Assembly (NCBI RefSeq): GCF_027942865.1
Contig: NC_134509.1
Span: forward strand, 5,357,754-5,421,753
Source of the DNA: Odontesthes bonariensis
Lineage: Eukaryota; Chordata; Actinopteri; Atheriniformes; Atherinopsidae
Reading direction: 5' to 3'
DNA length: 64,000 nt
The stretch's first letter is position 1. Every line of letters begins with the position of its first letter. The translations under genes were made by a program, and so were the position numbers. Under the pieces are notes generated by a model, which saw only the letters and a list, made by a program, of their open reading frames with translations, ran no database searches and was not told where the DNA came from. Of the stretch, positions 22,998-36,000 are shown piece after piece.

Positions 22998-24180
22998 ATG
23001 GTATGCATGAGTTGAAGCGCTCACTAGATTTCTGTCCGAAGGTGAAAAAATTACAATAACAGAACAAACTGACGGGAAAAGGATCGGTTAAAAACTCCAG
23101 CCGGGTTATAAAACTCATCCTCTGGAATGTGCATGTGCACATGCTCGTGCGTGCCAAAACTACCTAAACTTTCTTCCGAGAAGTCTTCAGAGAAGTCCCG
23201 ACCATGACAGCTATCTAACCCTAACCAAGTGAAATTATTGGCCAACCTAATCAGGAAGTCACAAAGTATCATCGTAACCTGACGTGTTTGCATGTGAACA
23301 AGACAAACCGCAGAATGGCAGCTACGGGGGAGACTGTCACGTTTGAATAATTAAAAAACCCAAAAGTACTTTAGCTCCAACCATGGTCTCTTTCTAACCC
23401 GTAGAAAGTAATCTTATTGTCTTAACCCAACCAGGAACTGACAGAGGTATTTTAGTAAAGTTCTGCTGTGTTATTAACTGAATATAACCTGGAAGTGAAA
23501 AACCTACTTGCCAAACATTGGTCTTGAACGTGTGTCGTGACATGTAGGATTGAAAGTTTTTCGCATAGTAGTGAAAAGGGGACCTGTCTCTGTTTGATAG
23601 TCCCTGTTACCCAGTGACAGTTAGGATAAGCTTAAACCCTGACCAGGATAAAGCAGCAATAACAAACTGCATCGGAGTGCACGCTATCTGACACCTAATA
23701 ACTGTAATCTGCGCTTGGCACACACAACATTTCCTTTACTTTTTTCATTACCTTTACATCCAACCATTCAGCGAAAGCTTTCATCCGAACTGGCGTACAA
23801 GTGAGGAAACAACATTCAAGCTTCAGCGCAGTGAGAAACCCTGATACGTACATTAGGTGCTACATTCATTTAAAATTCTACTCAAATAACCCTTTACAAG
23901 AGCAGATTTCCGGCACTGAGCTTCTAAAGGTTAAGCAGTCATGTCATTGTTGTCTAATCTCTGTTTGCAGAGCCTCTCCCAAGAACTGACATCACCTATC
24001 AGATTCTTAACTAGATTAGAGAGGTGATTTATCAAAAGGCAACGATGCATTAATAACATTGGATAAAAAAAAATGTTTTTAAAAACTTCATTTTTAAAAT
24101 GTTTGAACATTTCCAACACACAGCTTTAAAAGGTTCACGTTGTGTAGGGCAGTTTATCCATACTGTGTGTTTGTGTGCTA

Positions 24181-24204
24181 ACGCACGCACGCACGCACGC
24201 ACGC
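24181..24204. repeat. (ACGC)n microsatellite
   Basis: Six ACGC units. Confidence 0.9.
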
Positions 24205-24362
24205 TGCATCTCCCTTAATCTTAAAGTGGCACCAGGAAGCTCAAATCTAAAACAAGGAAGCTGGAGGAAAAACAGCGGTGCTTTCAGACTCCAACAGACA
24301 CAACAGAGAGCCAGAGCTTCAATTAGATCACGCACTGTTATCAAACTCTTGTTATTATCTTA

Positions 24363-24383
24363 GGGGGGGGGGGGGGGGGGGGG
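24363..24383. repeat. G21 homopolymer
   Basis: 21 consecutive G. Its length is easily misread in sequencing. Confidence 0.95.
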
Positions 24384-24483
24384 CTTTGACAAGGCTTGCA
24401 AAGGCCATCATGTTTTTCTTTTTCTTCAGTTTATTTTTGCCAAATCTGACAAGGAGCCCATTCTGAAAAAGATGAGACGGTGT

Positions 24484-24879
24484 TATGCCGAGAAGTGCAT
24501 CCCCAGAAACGTAAACCGTTTCAGGCGTGTGGATTATTACATTTTTCCAATAAAGTCACAGTGATGATATTGAGCTGACAATGGTTTTTCATTCGTTCAT
24601 CTTTTTTCTTCATGTAGATGAATAATACATGTACAGTAGCCTACACTTATGATAATCCCATAATTGTACAGTTTAGAGCATCTCTTTCACCTGTTAATTA
24701 AATTTTAGAGACGATTTTGGACTTGTTGAAATTCACATCTGTTAATGTAATACAATGTAGTTATATCATTCCATTCCAGACTCTCTTTAAAGCAGGGGAC
24801 CAGCAGGTGATGCATTTTTCGGCAAAGGTCTCTCGAAATATGCATCCCCTGCGAATGGGGATGCATTTCTCGGCATAAC
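24484..24879. repeat. Inverted-repeat cluster around a TGCCGAGAAATGCATC-like word
   Basis: The word occurs forward at 24486-24504 and inverted at about 24808-24823 and 24859-24878. It could mark ends of an unrecognised small DNA transposon. Confidence 0.45.
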
Positions 24880-25269
24880 AACGGCGGCCGTGTAGCTGTC
24901 ATTGAGCTGCAGCACCGGTCCTACAGCCCGGTGCCCTGACGCAAACCACCGTCCTATCTTATCAGCGAACCGCAATAATGTAAACCGTTACCTACATCAG
25001 ATAGTAACCTATATGGCTCATTGGTGCCCAACACAAACAAGACCAAACCTCCGCAACCGTTAACTTTTTCTGAGCTCTGTCGGAGAAATGCAGCAGAACA
25101 GAAACTCCAGTCAGTGCGCATCCGCAGGCACACAAACGGCTGGCGTACATTTTATCATCAGGTTAGCTACAATTTACACATCCCACCGAATACGTGAACA
25201 GTCTAACTTTCATGTAAAGTTGTAAATTAGTCTCATGGGAGATATTTTTTGGGGATGGCGAAAACTTAC

Positions 25270-25370
25270 CTGAGGTTGCTCAAACGGTTCAATTCGCTTC
25301 GCTTAAGTTACTGCATGATGTCTCCACCGGTGACATTTGGTTCCGCTCAACTGTGTCTCACTCTGAGTTT
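25270..25370 (-). other. pik3r6: pik3r6 noncoding first exon (5' end approximate)
   Basis: Ends CAACCTCAG before a strong donor gtaagt and lies next to a promoter-like segment. It can splice directly to the 5'UTR acceptor at 13866 over an 11.4-kb intron. It holds a 15-codon uORF (MSPVETSCSNLSEAN) and a two-codon ATG-CAG-stop. The transcription start was not determined. Confidence 0.6.
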
Positions 25371-25445
25371 AGTACGGCGGTGAGGCCAATCTTCTGACCA
25401 CGCCCACTTCTGTATCCGCCAGTTGGACGGGAACCAATCAGATTC
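25371..25445 (-). promoter_or_regulatory. Probable pik3r6 promoter
   Basis: Two CCAAT boxes (25386-25390 and 25434-25438) flank a KLF/Sp-type GC box, ccacgccc at 25398-25405. They sit just upstream of the noncoding exon with its strong donor. No TATA box is seen. Confidence 0.5.
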
Positions 25446-25534
25446 ATTATCTTTGTAAACCGTTATTAACACCGCAATTTTTTTCTGTAAGTAAGTTTGT
25501 GTGTGTGCGTGTGCGTGTGTTTAAGTACATCTAC

Positions 25535-26580
25535 AGTGCTGTATAAAGTACTGAAATCTCATACTGAAGTAAAAGTATAGGTACCCCTCCAAAATATGAC
25601 TTTGGTAAAAGTCCAAGTCACTGACTGAAATGTTACTTGAGTTAAAGTCTTAAAGTATCCGAAACGTCTTGTACTTAAGTATGAGAATTACTGTAAAAAT
25701 AGATGTACTTAAGTAATGTAATGAAAAGTACGAGTAAAAAGTAAACAAGGCAAATGCAGTTTGAATGACATTTTTTATATTTTGGTAAACTTTGAAGGTC
25801 AAATACACTTAAAATCTACACACAACCAAGTGCAGGCAAAATTTAGACCAGGTTTAGACAGAAAATACAAACTTTGTGAACCTTTAAGTTTTTCTTCTTC
25901 AAGTAAGGTCAGTGCTGAAAATGAGGCGTACATTACACCATTAAGAAAAAAATGAAACAAAAGAGGCTGCTACTGTTATTGCCATCATTATAAACAAAAT
26001 TTAAAGAAAAAAATAGAAGAAAACTGAAGCTTATCTGGCATCTGAGGAGGGAGTCCAGTTTGAAACCCCTTTTGTAAACTTTTCTAAAAAATAAATAAAA
26101 TAACTCAGTACAGAAAATGCGGCCAACATCACCAAGAAAAAAAGCTGTTACGATTACTGTACTTCACAAGCTATAGGACGTGCACACACAACCGGTCATT
26201 ATACAAAAGAAAAAAAGAACTGGGAGGGAACTGCAGCTTATCTGGCATCTGAAGAGGAAGACCTTTTTTGTAAAACTACCTTAAAACCTAAAAAAGGGCA
26301 GTTTCTGTAAGATAAAATTTCCACGTCTTTGGGCAGGCATAACATGCATGGGGTCAAAACACTGTTGCGTTTTTTTCTCTTTCTCTTTTTTTTGTAACGA
26401 GTAACTAAACCGAACAATGAAAATGTATGGGAGTAAAAGTATGCAATTAAGTTTGGAAATATAGTGAAGTAAAAGTTAAAGTTGTCAAAAAATTTTAAAC
26501 TTGAGGAAAGTAGAAAGTATTCCAAAATATACTTAAGTACAGTAGTGAAGTATTTTTACTTCGTTACTATACAATACTGC
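25535..26580. mobile_element. Nonautonomous hAT-type element
   Basis: Flanked by an exact 8-bp duplication acatctac (25527-25534 and 26581-26588), the hAT target length. The ends agree imperfectly as cagtgctgtat and cagtattgtat, and subterminal regions are rich in the AAGTA/TACTT words typical of fish hAT MITEs. There is no transposase frame. An internal segment, gcttatctggcatctgaag-like, occurs near 26029 and 26233. Confidence 0.85.
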
Positions 26581-26789
26581 ACATCTACATATTTATTTTT
26601 TAGACAGAGAAAGCGAGTTTATGTAACAGCTTTGATAATGATAAGCCGTCAAGGTGAAAGTGGCAGAGTCAAAGGTACAGTTTTTGCCTCTGATAAAAAC
26701 GTAAAATGTCCTTGATAGAAGGAAGTCTGTCAAAAATGTGCTGAAGTCATCGAGTACATCTACTCATTAAATGTAAGGCCCTTGCCTTA

Positions 26790-27045
26790 AGTAGGTAAGT
26801 TTATTTGTACAGCACAATTCAACTACAAGGTGATTCAAAGTGCTTTACAGATACATTAAAACAGTAGACATAAAAAGCATGATTTAAGTTTTAAACAAAA
26901 AAGAAAGAAATAAGAACAATAGATAAAAGCAGATAAAATCAGTAGTTAAAATGTGATTAAGTTTAGAAACTCAAGCTTCAGATTTGGAGCTTTATTCAAA
27001 TGCAGCTGAGAATAGGTGTGTCTTCAACCTGGACTTAAACACACT
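26790..27045. repeat. Dispersed teleost repeat fragment
   Basis: The stretch aagtttatttgtacagcac ... caaagtgctttacag is a very common teleost interspersed motif, probably from a non-LTR element. Ends uncertain. Confidence 0.45.
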
Positions 27046-28572
27046 GAGTGTTTCAGCTGAAATGCAAACAGTCGCCGTCCAAGACTGTAGGCGAGCTAGT
27101 GTTTCGCACGCACATAACATGTCAATGCATGCAGAAACATACATTTCAGTCGCGTTACACTGAAGATATTATACACGTTTTAATATGGTATAATATTAAA
27201 ACAGGAAAACGATCAAATATATATATATATAATTTAATCAGAGGAGACCTGTATGGGGAAGCCAGTGGTGTCAGTCATTTATTTTGAAAAAAAGAAAGGA
27301 AGAAAGGAAAAAATGAAAGTTCAAAAGTACCAAATTCACGTGCAGGTAAGTCATTTCCATGAATGAAGCTCCTAATATATATAATGCTCCTTCCACTTAA
27401 TTTCCAGTCAAGCAATCAGGAAATCATCCCTTCACAACCACAAAACTACAAGATTTTTTTAATGTCACTGTTTACATCGTGGAAAGTGCAATTAATCAGT
27501 TACACATGAAGATGTACATCAGAATGCTTTTTATAGCACCATTATTTTCAATCTGTGTCCTCGATGAAGTGATAAACAGTCCTGAAAGTAATATGATATT
27601 TCTCAGTAAGCTATATAACAGCAAATACACTGACACTCAAAGTCAAGTTCCACAAAGTTCCACCAAGTTCCTCCACTTCAAGATTGTCCTCATCTGGACT
27701 TCAAGTAAAGATTTAACGAAAGGTCAACAGAGCCGCCTGCTGGTCAATAAAATAACTGCGGTTAAAATTGTGACTTTCAGCAACTCTTTGGGCGAAATGT
27801 TACCAAACTCAATAATATACTTTAAACAAAAACAAAAACAAAAAACAGGATAATGACGGTGTGTTAAAATTATTGTACGCTAAACAATATTTTACAACAT
27901 TTACATCTTGTACACCAATAGTGTCCATTCTCAGATATCATCAATTGGTTAATCACTCCAAATGGAGCTTTTACATAGTTCAGTATATGGTTCACATTGC
28001 CATGTTGATCCAGAGAAAACTTGCAGAACAGAATAGAAACAGACATTTTTCTGCCTGTCTCTAGTATTCCGATTTACCACAACATACTGGATTGCTTTAG
28101 CCAGTCATGATGCCAATTTACCTGAGATTCTAAATTCTCACCCTGATCGACCATTATACATTCTGATGTTACTGTGCTTAACCTCAGTTTGGCCTGCCAA
28201 CACAGAAAAGAGGAACTGAAACCTGGAGAGTGAAACTCGAAAGGTTCCCCTAAAACAATGAAAGACTGCCAAACAGCATCACCAGGGCTCCAGTCTTTCT
28301 TAGTTTCACAGGTCTTCTTTGCACTGTTACTATCCCTGATCACAGAGGTCAGCCAGGCTCAGAGTTCTTAGATGACCTCGCTTGGTGCAAGACCTCCTGT
28401 TTCCTGATGTTGCATTGCACCAATGTTAACCATGTGAATTCCACCACACAGCTTAAAAGATTAAAAGTCCCATGTGCTTTTTTTTCTGCAGTCTGTGAGC
28501 TATTCACAGCATACAAAGAACAGCGCGGAGAGTCTTTTCTTCTAGTCCTCCAAAAACCAGCGTTCAGCAGTC
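27046..28572. other. Intergenic region downstream of pik3r5
   Basis: AT-rich, with a short (AT)n at 27217-27230. Probably includes the pik3r5 3'UTR. No recognisable gene. Confidence 0.5.
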
Positions 28573-28723
28573 TCAGGGAAGAGCCCCACTGAAGGTGACT
28601 ATGGGCAGGCAAAGGAGGGAGCAGAAGGTGGGGTTGAGAGGCTGGATTTGAGCCGAGTTCCGGGATTTTCTTAGCCTCCAATCGGCAGAGCTGTCAGGTT
28701 TGTAGCACACCGATATTTCGCAC
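28573..28723 (-). CDS. pik3r5: pik3r5 last coding exon
   Basis: Encodes [12 protein letters not shown], a diverged linker, then [16 protein letters not shown] and TGA at 28573-28575. This matches the human p101 C-terminus (CEVSPCYKPE...[16 protein letters not shown]). Acceptor ctcattaag is an AAG type and the phase joins as AG|G. Confidence 0.93.
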
Positions 28724-31700
28724 CTTAATGAGACGGAGGGAAAATCGCGGGTTAGAGAAAAACACTTGGGTGAAATTTGAGGCTAAGTCATTTAATGCAG
28801 GTGAGCAAGAAGGTGTCAAATAAAACAAGAAATGACAGATTTTTTTTCTCCTCATAAATAAAACTCCTAAGAGCTGGCGGCTTACGAGTCCAATGCTCCA
28901 AATACATTTTATGAAAACATGACACACCCCCACGTTTCCCACCAATGTGTGCATCGGTGTATGGATGTGCATGTTAGAGAAAAATCACTGTATAGCCTGT
29001 AAAACTGTAGAGACTAGAAAAAGTGCCCTATAAGTACGGTCCATTTACCACCGGAGGAAGCACGAAAGTCACTCCACTTTACAAACCCGCTGCTAGTTGT
29101 ATCTGACTTTTTTACCAAGAAGCACATTTCTCTCCTTCAATTAATGTACATGTTGTTCTTGATTCCACACCTGGTGACACTTTGTAGAATCTTCTTCTCA
29201 TCCTGGTCCAGGCACACTGCAAATGTTGTGTTTCCGGCCCCACAGACCTGCACCTTGTCCACCTTCACCTCAGTCACGGTCAGTTGCTGCAAAGGTAAAG
29301 CAAAACTCGATACATTGCACCTCACAAATGGATGTTGTGCAAAAACAAACAAACAAAAAGGTTTGATGGTAGAGTATTTCCTCCAAAATTAAACGTCTCA
29401 CATGATATACAGTGTTGCTGCAGCTTGTCTAATATTCTGCCATTTAAATAGGCCTATACAGGTCCTTCTCAAAAAATTAGCATATTGTGATAAAGTTCAT
29501 TATTTTCTGTAATGTACTGATAAACATTATACTTTCATATATTTTAGATTCATTTTCACACAACTGAAGTAGTTCAAGCCTTTTATTGTTTTAATCTTGA
29601 TGATTTTGGCAAAAAAGTAAAGAAAAACCAAAAATCCCTATATCAAAAAAATAGCATATTTCATCCGACCAATAAAAGAGAAGTGTTTTTAATACAAAAA
29701 AAGTCAACCTTCAAATAATTGTGTTCAGTTATGCACTCAATACTTGGTCGGGAATCCTTTTGCAGAAATGACTGCTTCAATGCGGCGTGGCATGGAGGCA
29801 ATCAGCCTGTGGCACTGCTGAGGTGTTATGGAGGCCCAGGATGCTTCGCTAGCGGCCTTTAGCTCATCCACAGTGTTGGGTCTGGTGTCTCAACTTCCTC
29901 TTCACAATATCCCACAGATTCTCTATGGGGTTCATGTCAGAAAAAAGTACTTTGGACCACTGAGCAACAGTCCAGTGCTGCTTCTCTGTAGCCCAGGTCA
30001 GGCGCTTCTGCCACTGTTTCTGGTTCAAAAGTGGCTTGACCAGGGGAATGCGGCACTTGTAGCCCATTTCCTGCACACGCCTGTGCACGGTGGCTCTGGA
30101 TGTTTCTACTCCAGACTCAGTCCACTGCTTTCGCAGGTCCCCCAAGGTCTGGAATCGGCCCTTCTCCACAATCCTCCTCAAGGTCCGGTACCCTCTTCTG
30201 GTTGTGCAGCGTTTTCTGCCACACTTTTTCCTTCCCATAGACTTCCCACTGAGGTGCCTTGATATAGCACTCTGGGAACAGCCTATTCGCTCAGAAATTT
30301 CTTTCTGTGTCTTACCCTCTTGCTTGAGGGTGTCAAAGATGGCCTTCTGGACAGCAGTCAGGGCGGCAGTCTTACCCATGATTGCGGTTTTGAGTAATGA
30401 ACCAGGCTGGGAGTTTTTAAAAGCCTCAGGAATCTTTTGCAGGTGTTTAGAGTTAATTAGTTGATTCAGATGATTAGGTTAATAGCTCGTTTAGAGTACC
30501 TTTTAATGATATGCTAATTTTTTGAGATAGGAATTTTGAGTTTTCATGAGCTGTATGCCAAAATCATCAATATTAAAACAATAAAAGTCATTGGTGTGCA
30601 ATGAATCTAAAATATATGAAAGTTCAATTTTTATCATTACATTATGGAAAATAATGAACTTTATCACAATATGCTAATTTTTTGAGAAGGACCTGTATAT
30701 AGACAACACAGATGCAAAACCTGTGTGTTTTGATTTGTTGTTCCATCGCTCATCAGTGTGAGAAACGGCTATTGCACATATGTACATCTGTTTGATGAGA
30801 CGTTCATGTGAGTGTTGGAGCTGAGGATGTACTGAGACTGATCTCACATCTTACCTGGTTGTAGCCCTTCTTGCTTTTACCGTTCTGCCTCTTCAGGACC
30901 TCAGTCATGGTGAGCTGCAGGCACTCCATCTTTGAGTCTGACAGAGATTGTTTGGGTCAAAATTGAATATGTGTACTTCCTCTGACAATAATTTCCTCAC
31001 AAGAGGCTCACAACTCAAATAATATGTATCAAACACCGGCTTTAACTGAGATAATTAAATGAAATTGATTTTACTGAATAAAAAACTACGTGTAATTATA
31101 ACATAGCAAATCCTGCCAGAGATAATAATAAAGGCAAGCACAAAAGGTTTTGTGTTTTAAAAAGATAACAATAATGAGCGGCAGCCCACCTAGTTCCTCT
31201 GGGTTCTTGCATGCTTTGATCAAATTTACTGAAGTACAGACTTTGGTTTCTCGTTTCCACTGGCTTCTCCCACTAATTACCACCTGAGTGAGAAGAGAAG
31301 AAATTAGATCATCACTGTTGAAAGGGGAAAAAAAGAAAAAAAGAATGCTTGGAACAGAGAGTGATTAATTATAGCTGCTGGAAGTGCTATCAGGCAGTCC
31401 AGAGATTTTATCATGAGGAATTATTTCTCTAACAAATAAAACTCCTAAGGGCATTAAATTACCGTTTCATTTGTACAGTTTTTTCTTTATTCTTTGTACA
31501 AAAATCCATATAAATTTAATTTAATCTGGATTGCGTTTGTAGCATAGGCAATGTGTGTTCTAACCACAAGGTGGCACTGTGGACTGCACGTGTATATATT
31601 GTCCATAAGATGCGCTCTAAAACCTGACTGAATCATTTCTAATTTTGTCCATCCATTTTCTACAAGTTATCCTGAAGTGCGTCGGGGAAACAGCGGTCAG

Positions 31701-32981
31701 AGCGGGCAGGCAGACCCCCCAGCTGGGAATCAGGCCCACCTTCCCTCTGAGGATTCCTGACCAGATGACTTAACCACCTCAACTGGCAGAACATGGAAAC
31801 TCAAACTTGGGGTTGGTTTTTGGGGTTAACAGTTTATTGCTCTAAAAAGCAGTCTAGGATTTGGTGTGTTTCTGTTTATGATATCGAATTTGTTTGAAAG
31901 CTGCCGCATGAATGAAGTTTGATCAGTTAACAAATGTGTTGGGTGAGGGTGCTTATCAGACGAACACAACAACTTCCTCTTTTGTGGCAAAACATAGTAT
32001 TTCCCTAGGCTGCCACAGACATGCAACAAAAAAATCAAAACCTTCAAAATTTAGCATCTCCAGGGAGTCTGGTTTAGACTTTCTAAATGTCAAGTCAATC
32101 TGACCAAATGTACAGGAGGAGTTCTTTAGATGTAATACAATGCCTGAAAAATAGCTAAATATGGGCTGAAATTGAAAAGTGCCAACTTCCTGCTTGGTTT
32201 AAGGTGTTAAAAATAGACTTTTTTTGGACGTCTTGGCCTGTTTTATATGTGTACTAAATTTTGTACAGGTCAGTTAAAAAAGTAGTAGTTTTCTAGGGGA
32301 TGTTACAGAGCTCATTTTGAGGCTCATGAGATCTCAGTATACACCACTCCTGAACAGTGTGCCTAATTTCATGAGCTCCCAAACAGCAACTCCCTGTGTC
32401 GTGACAAAACATCAAGATTAAAACTGTAGACAGACTACTGCAAAGATTCAAACTGAGCACAATACTGAAAACTGGACATAAAGGACAGATAAAAGATTCT
32501 ATGCTGTTAGACCATCTGGAAAGAGGAATGCTTTGTTTAGCCATTTCTAATGTTTCATACCGCATGGACCACAGAGGCAAGCTTCGTCAGGATATGTTTG
32601 TTAGCAGACTTTGCATTTTGACACAAAATTCTGTTGTGTCAGGACTGAGAAGCGACCACAACTGAAACAAGCTTAATTCCATAGAAAGTAGGGACACTGC
32701 AAATTTTAACGGAGGGTTTTTTTTTTTTTCTGTTGACAAGATTCCATATTTCTGAACAGAATTATGATCAAATGCAGCTTTCAGGCACCAACTCAAAGGT
32801 GCTCTTACCTTGTTGTACAACACCTCCAGTGTTAGAGGCACCGCTTCTCGATCACCGTCAATACCAAACCGCTTACTAGCAGCGCCTAAATAAAGCAGGA
32901 CGCACACACATGCACAATGTCGTGATCCACCTCAGAGTAGCAGTTCTGTCATGCAGCAAAGCGAAGAAATGCAAAATAAAA

Positions 32982-33016
<35 letters not shown>

Positions 33017-36000
33017 ATACCTCTGCAGCATTTAGATTTACTACCTGCTAGAGGAAAATGTTTTTTTTCGTTTAAAGTAGTCAGTGTTGCTAATTATGTG
33101 AGAATACTGTGAAATAATGGAAAAGCAGGAAAGTCGTTTCCACAGTAACTACTGGACACAAGTCGTAAACAGACTTCTAGTTCTGAGGTAATTAAAGGGA
33201 ATTAAAAATCTGAAGTTCAAGCAGTGGTGACGAGTGAAACCAGAAACGTAGAAGTGAAATAAATCATGTTATAGAAAAAGCCAATGTTCCTCTTCTATAA
33301 AATTTAGTCCAGTCTCTGTAATAACCGATGAAGCGCCGCATTGCACGGAAATGTGCGGAGGTTAATAGGGATATCTGCTTGGCCTGCGCTCACCCATGGC
33401 CTTGATGGCTCGTGTTCCTGCTGTGTGACCCAACTCCAGGGAGTGGACGAACACCTCAGTCCTCCTCTCGCCACAAGCCAACGTGAGCTGCAAAACCAAA
33501 CACTCTGCGTCACTTCCCCCAATCAGGCAGATATTAAGACCCAGATAAACTGTGGGTGCTGTTTTCTATTCACAATGCCTTGGTAAAAAAAAAATCTGGA
33601 TACAAGGGTAGGAAAAGAGTTCAACAAGAGAGCTGTAATGAATGGACACATTTCATAACCGTGTGTGTATTTTGTGTCACGTCTGACCTCAGCCTGATAA
33701 AGTTGGATTAGAGCTGGCCGAACAGCATAGCGGCAGTAGTACAGCACCAAGTCGGCCAGGATGGGTAGACGGTGCTCGTATGAACTATCATAGGACTCCG
33801 ACTCCGTTTTTGAGGTTTGCTGCAACAACATTTATAATTGAGACATGGATGAAAGGTATTTGGGCTTCAGTGTTTTTCTGAATTATGCCAGTTTGCAAAA
33901 AACACATCTCAACCAGTGTTTGTATTCCTGACAGTAACAGATAACACTGGAGGTCAGCAATGTTCTCAGCTGGATAAATCTGACTTAAAGCAGAAAAGTT
34001 ACATTCCAGGCGTACCTGGCAGACGACGCTGGCAGGCAGCTTGAGCAGGCTGAGGGTGTTCCTTTCGTACCACGGGTCCAACATGCCGAGGAGATGCGCA
34101 ATGTCATTAGTGCTGTCGCCTGTGCCTATGTGGTTAGGATCCTGTTTGAGCAAAAGCAACACTTAAAGCCAAATAGTGGAGAAACACCTCATATGTATGT
34201 TGTCTCATTTTTACATTATAGCCTTGCCACAATCCTGCAAGGTTTTCTTTTTAGGTACGGCTCAAATATTTGACCTAATGATGCTATAAAAAAAAAAAAA
34301 TAATAATCTTTGTATTTAGTTTTTAAAGTTCATCATATTAGAAATAAAAATGTTTGTTTGCGATCTGACTGACTGTACAATTAGCTTTTACAAGACTCTA
34401 TGACACAGGCGGCACCGTTACATGCATATTTGCTATTATTTTGAGTTCAATCTGGCCATTTAATGCATGTCCAGGAAGAGAATTGAGTTACCGAACAAAT
34501 TATTTCTGACACTTTGGACTGTGTAAGTATAGGTTCAAGGCATTCTGTCGCTTCTAATTTCCTATGTTGGAGACCATCCTAAATGTAAGTATTGCTGAAT
34601 TCACTACACAGACGTTGTCTTTAGGTTACTTGAAAGCAGATTTTATCAGATGATACTGCAGAGCTATTTTGCAACTATTCATAATAGTTTTGAATGTTTT
34701 TCTGAGAAAACTATTTCATAATGTTCATGACTCATCTTGCTCTTGGAGGCGTATACTAAAATTTCCATTGAATTGAAGAGTTTGTTTTCTAATAACAGAG
34801 CTGATAGTGGGTGTTGAATGGTGGGAAGGAAACTAGAGCTGACTAGGTGCAGCCTCCATATCTGTAAATAGGCAGAGGCAAATAGTACTGTTCTATTTGT
34901 TTCATGATGACTTTAAAGTTTTGGTTGGACTATTCTTCCACTTACACAAGACAGTGCCGTTCCTTTTGGAGATCCGAACTGTAGCAGTGGACCAGAGGAC
35001 CTTCGACATGCTAACCCTTCTGCCGAGTCCCTTTTCACAGGCACAAAGTAAAACTGAAGTTTGAAGGCTCTGCTGAGACGTGGACAAGCACTTTCCTTCT
35101 TCCTCAGGCTACTGTAGGCTCGGGCCACCTTCCCTGCCACATGATCAGCACCAAACACCACCACCCTAAGCGTAATATTCTTGTTGTCCTCGTCGCTGCT
35201 CAGAATAGGTCTCCTTCGAAAGCAAATGTGTCTGAGAGTTTGACTTTGTGGCTTAAGCAAGGGCTCAGGACCAAATAACTTGACCTGCTGGGGTAGAGAA
35301 TTAGAGCGTGTTTCCCGAACTGCTAAAAGGTCTTTCGATTCACTGTTTCCTAAGCTCTTGGCTCGGGAGAGCAACCGAGGGTTTTTGGGTTTAATGAAGA
35401 GCCTGTAGAAGTGCTGGCTGAGACGGGCTGAAGCTTTGTTCGACTTCGGTGAACATTTTTCAGCAACGGGAGAAGAGCAGATGTAGTCATCAGAATCTTC
35501 AAAGTAGTCGCTATCAACTCCAGAGGTGACCGAGAAGAGTGAGGGAGTGTAGGACTCGGAGGCGACCGACAACGTGGAGAACATGGAGTCTTTGGAGGTG
35601 GTGGACAGGGAGGACATGGTGGAGAAGGTAGAGGCCCGATGGCTGCCGCTGTAATCATTGGGGACGATCGATATTGAAGTTGATTCCACTCCATGTCTCT
35701 CCTCATCTTTGTCTTCCTCCTCCTCCTCCTCTTCCTCCACGTCAGTTTCTGTCACATCGTGGTCATCATCATCAAAATCAACCTCCGCAGAATGCCCATT
35801 AGGGGCCAAGTCATTTAGGTCATGCTCCAAAAGGGTGTTCAGGACATCTGTAACAGTCAAAATACGAATAAAGAAAAAGAAATTAAGACTATTCAACAGC
35901 TATCAAAAATGTAATTCACATAAAATAAATCAATACATATGTATACATTACCAAAGTTATCTTTTTCCCAGTGAAACATGTGACATTTGGCTGTGGGCAA

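Larger units (their letters stand above)
13867..25269. other. pik3r6 first intron, repeat-rich
   Basis: An 11.4-kb intron inside the 5'UTR. It contains a 64-bp tandem duplication, an L1-like relic, (GT)n runs, a Tc1-type relic split by a TTAA MITE, two non-LTR tails, a G21 run and a small inverted-repeat cluster. No coding exon was found. Confidence 0.6.
29287..30854. other. pik3r5 intron
   Basis: Almost entirely occupied by the Tc1 derivative listed separately; the remaining flanks hold nothing recognisable. Confidence 0.75.

Noticed and set aside
29137..29170. Stop codon at 29137 as the end of p101
   Set aside because: The following intron donor and the exon at 28573-28723 give a much better match to the family C-terminus.
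29828..30464. Plus-strand open frames of 124-144 codons
   Set aside because: Antisense shadows of the Tc1 transposase relic.
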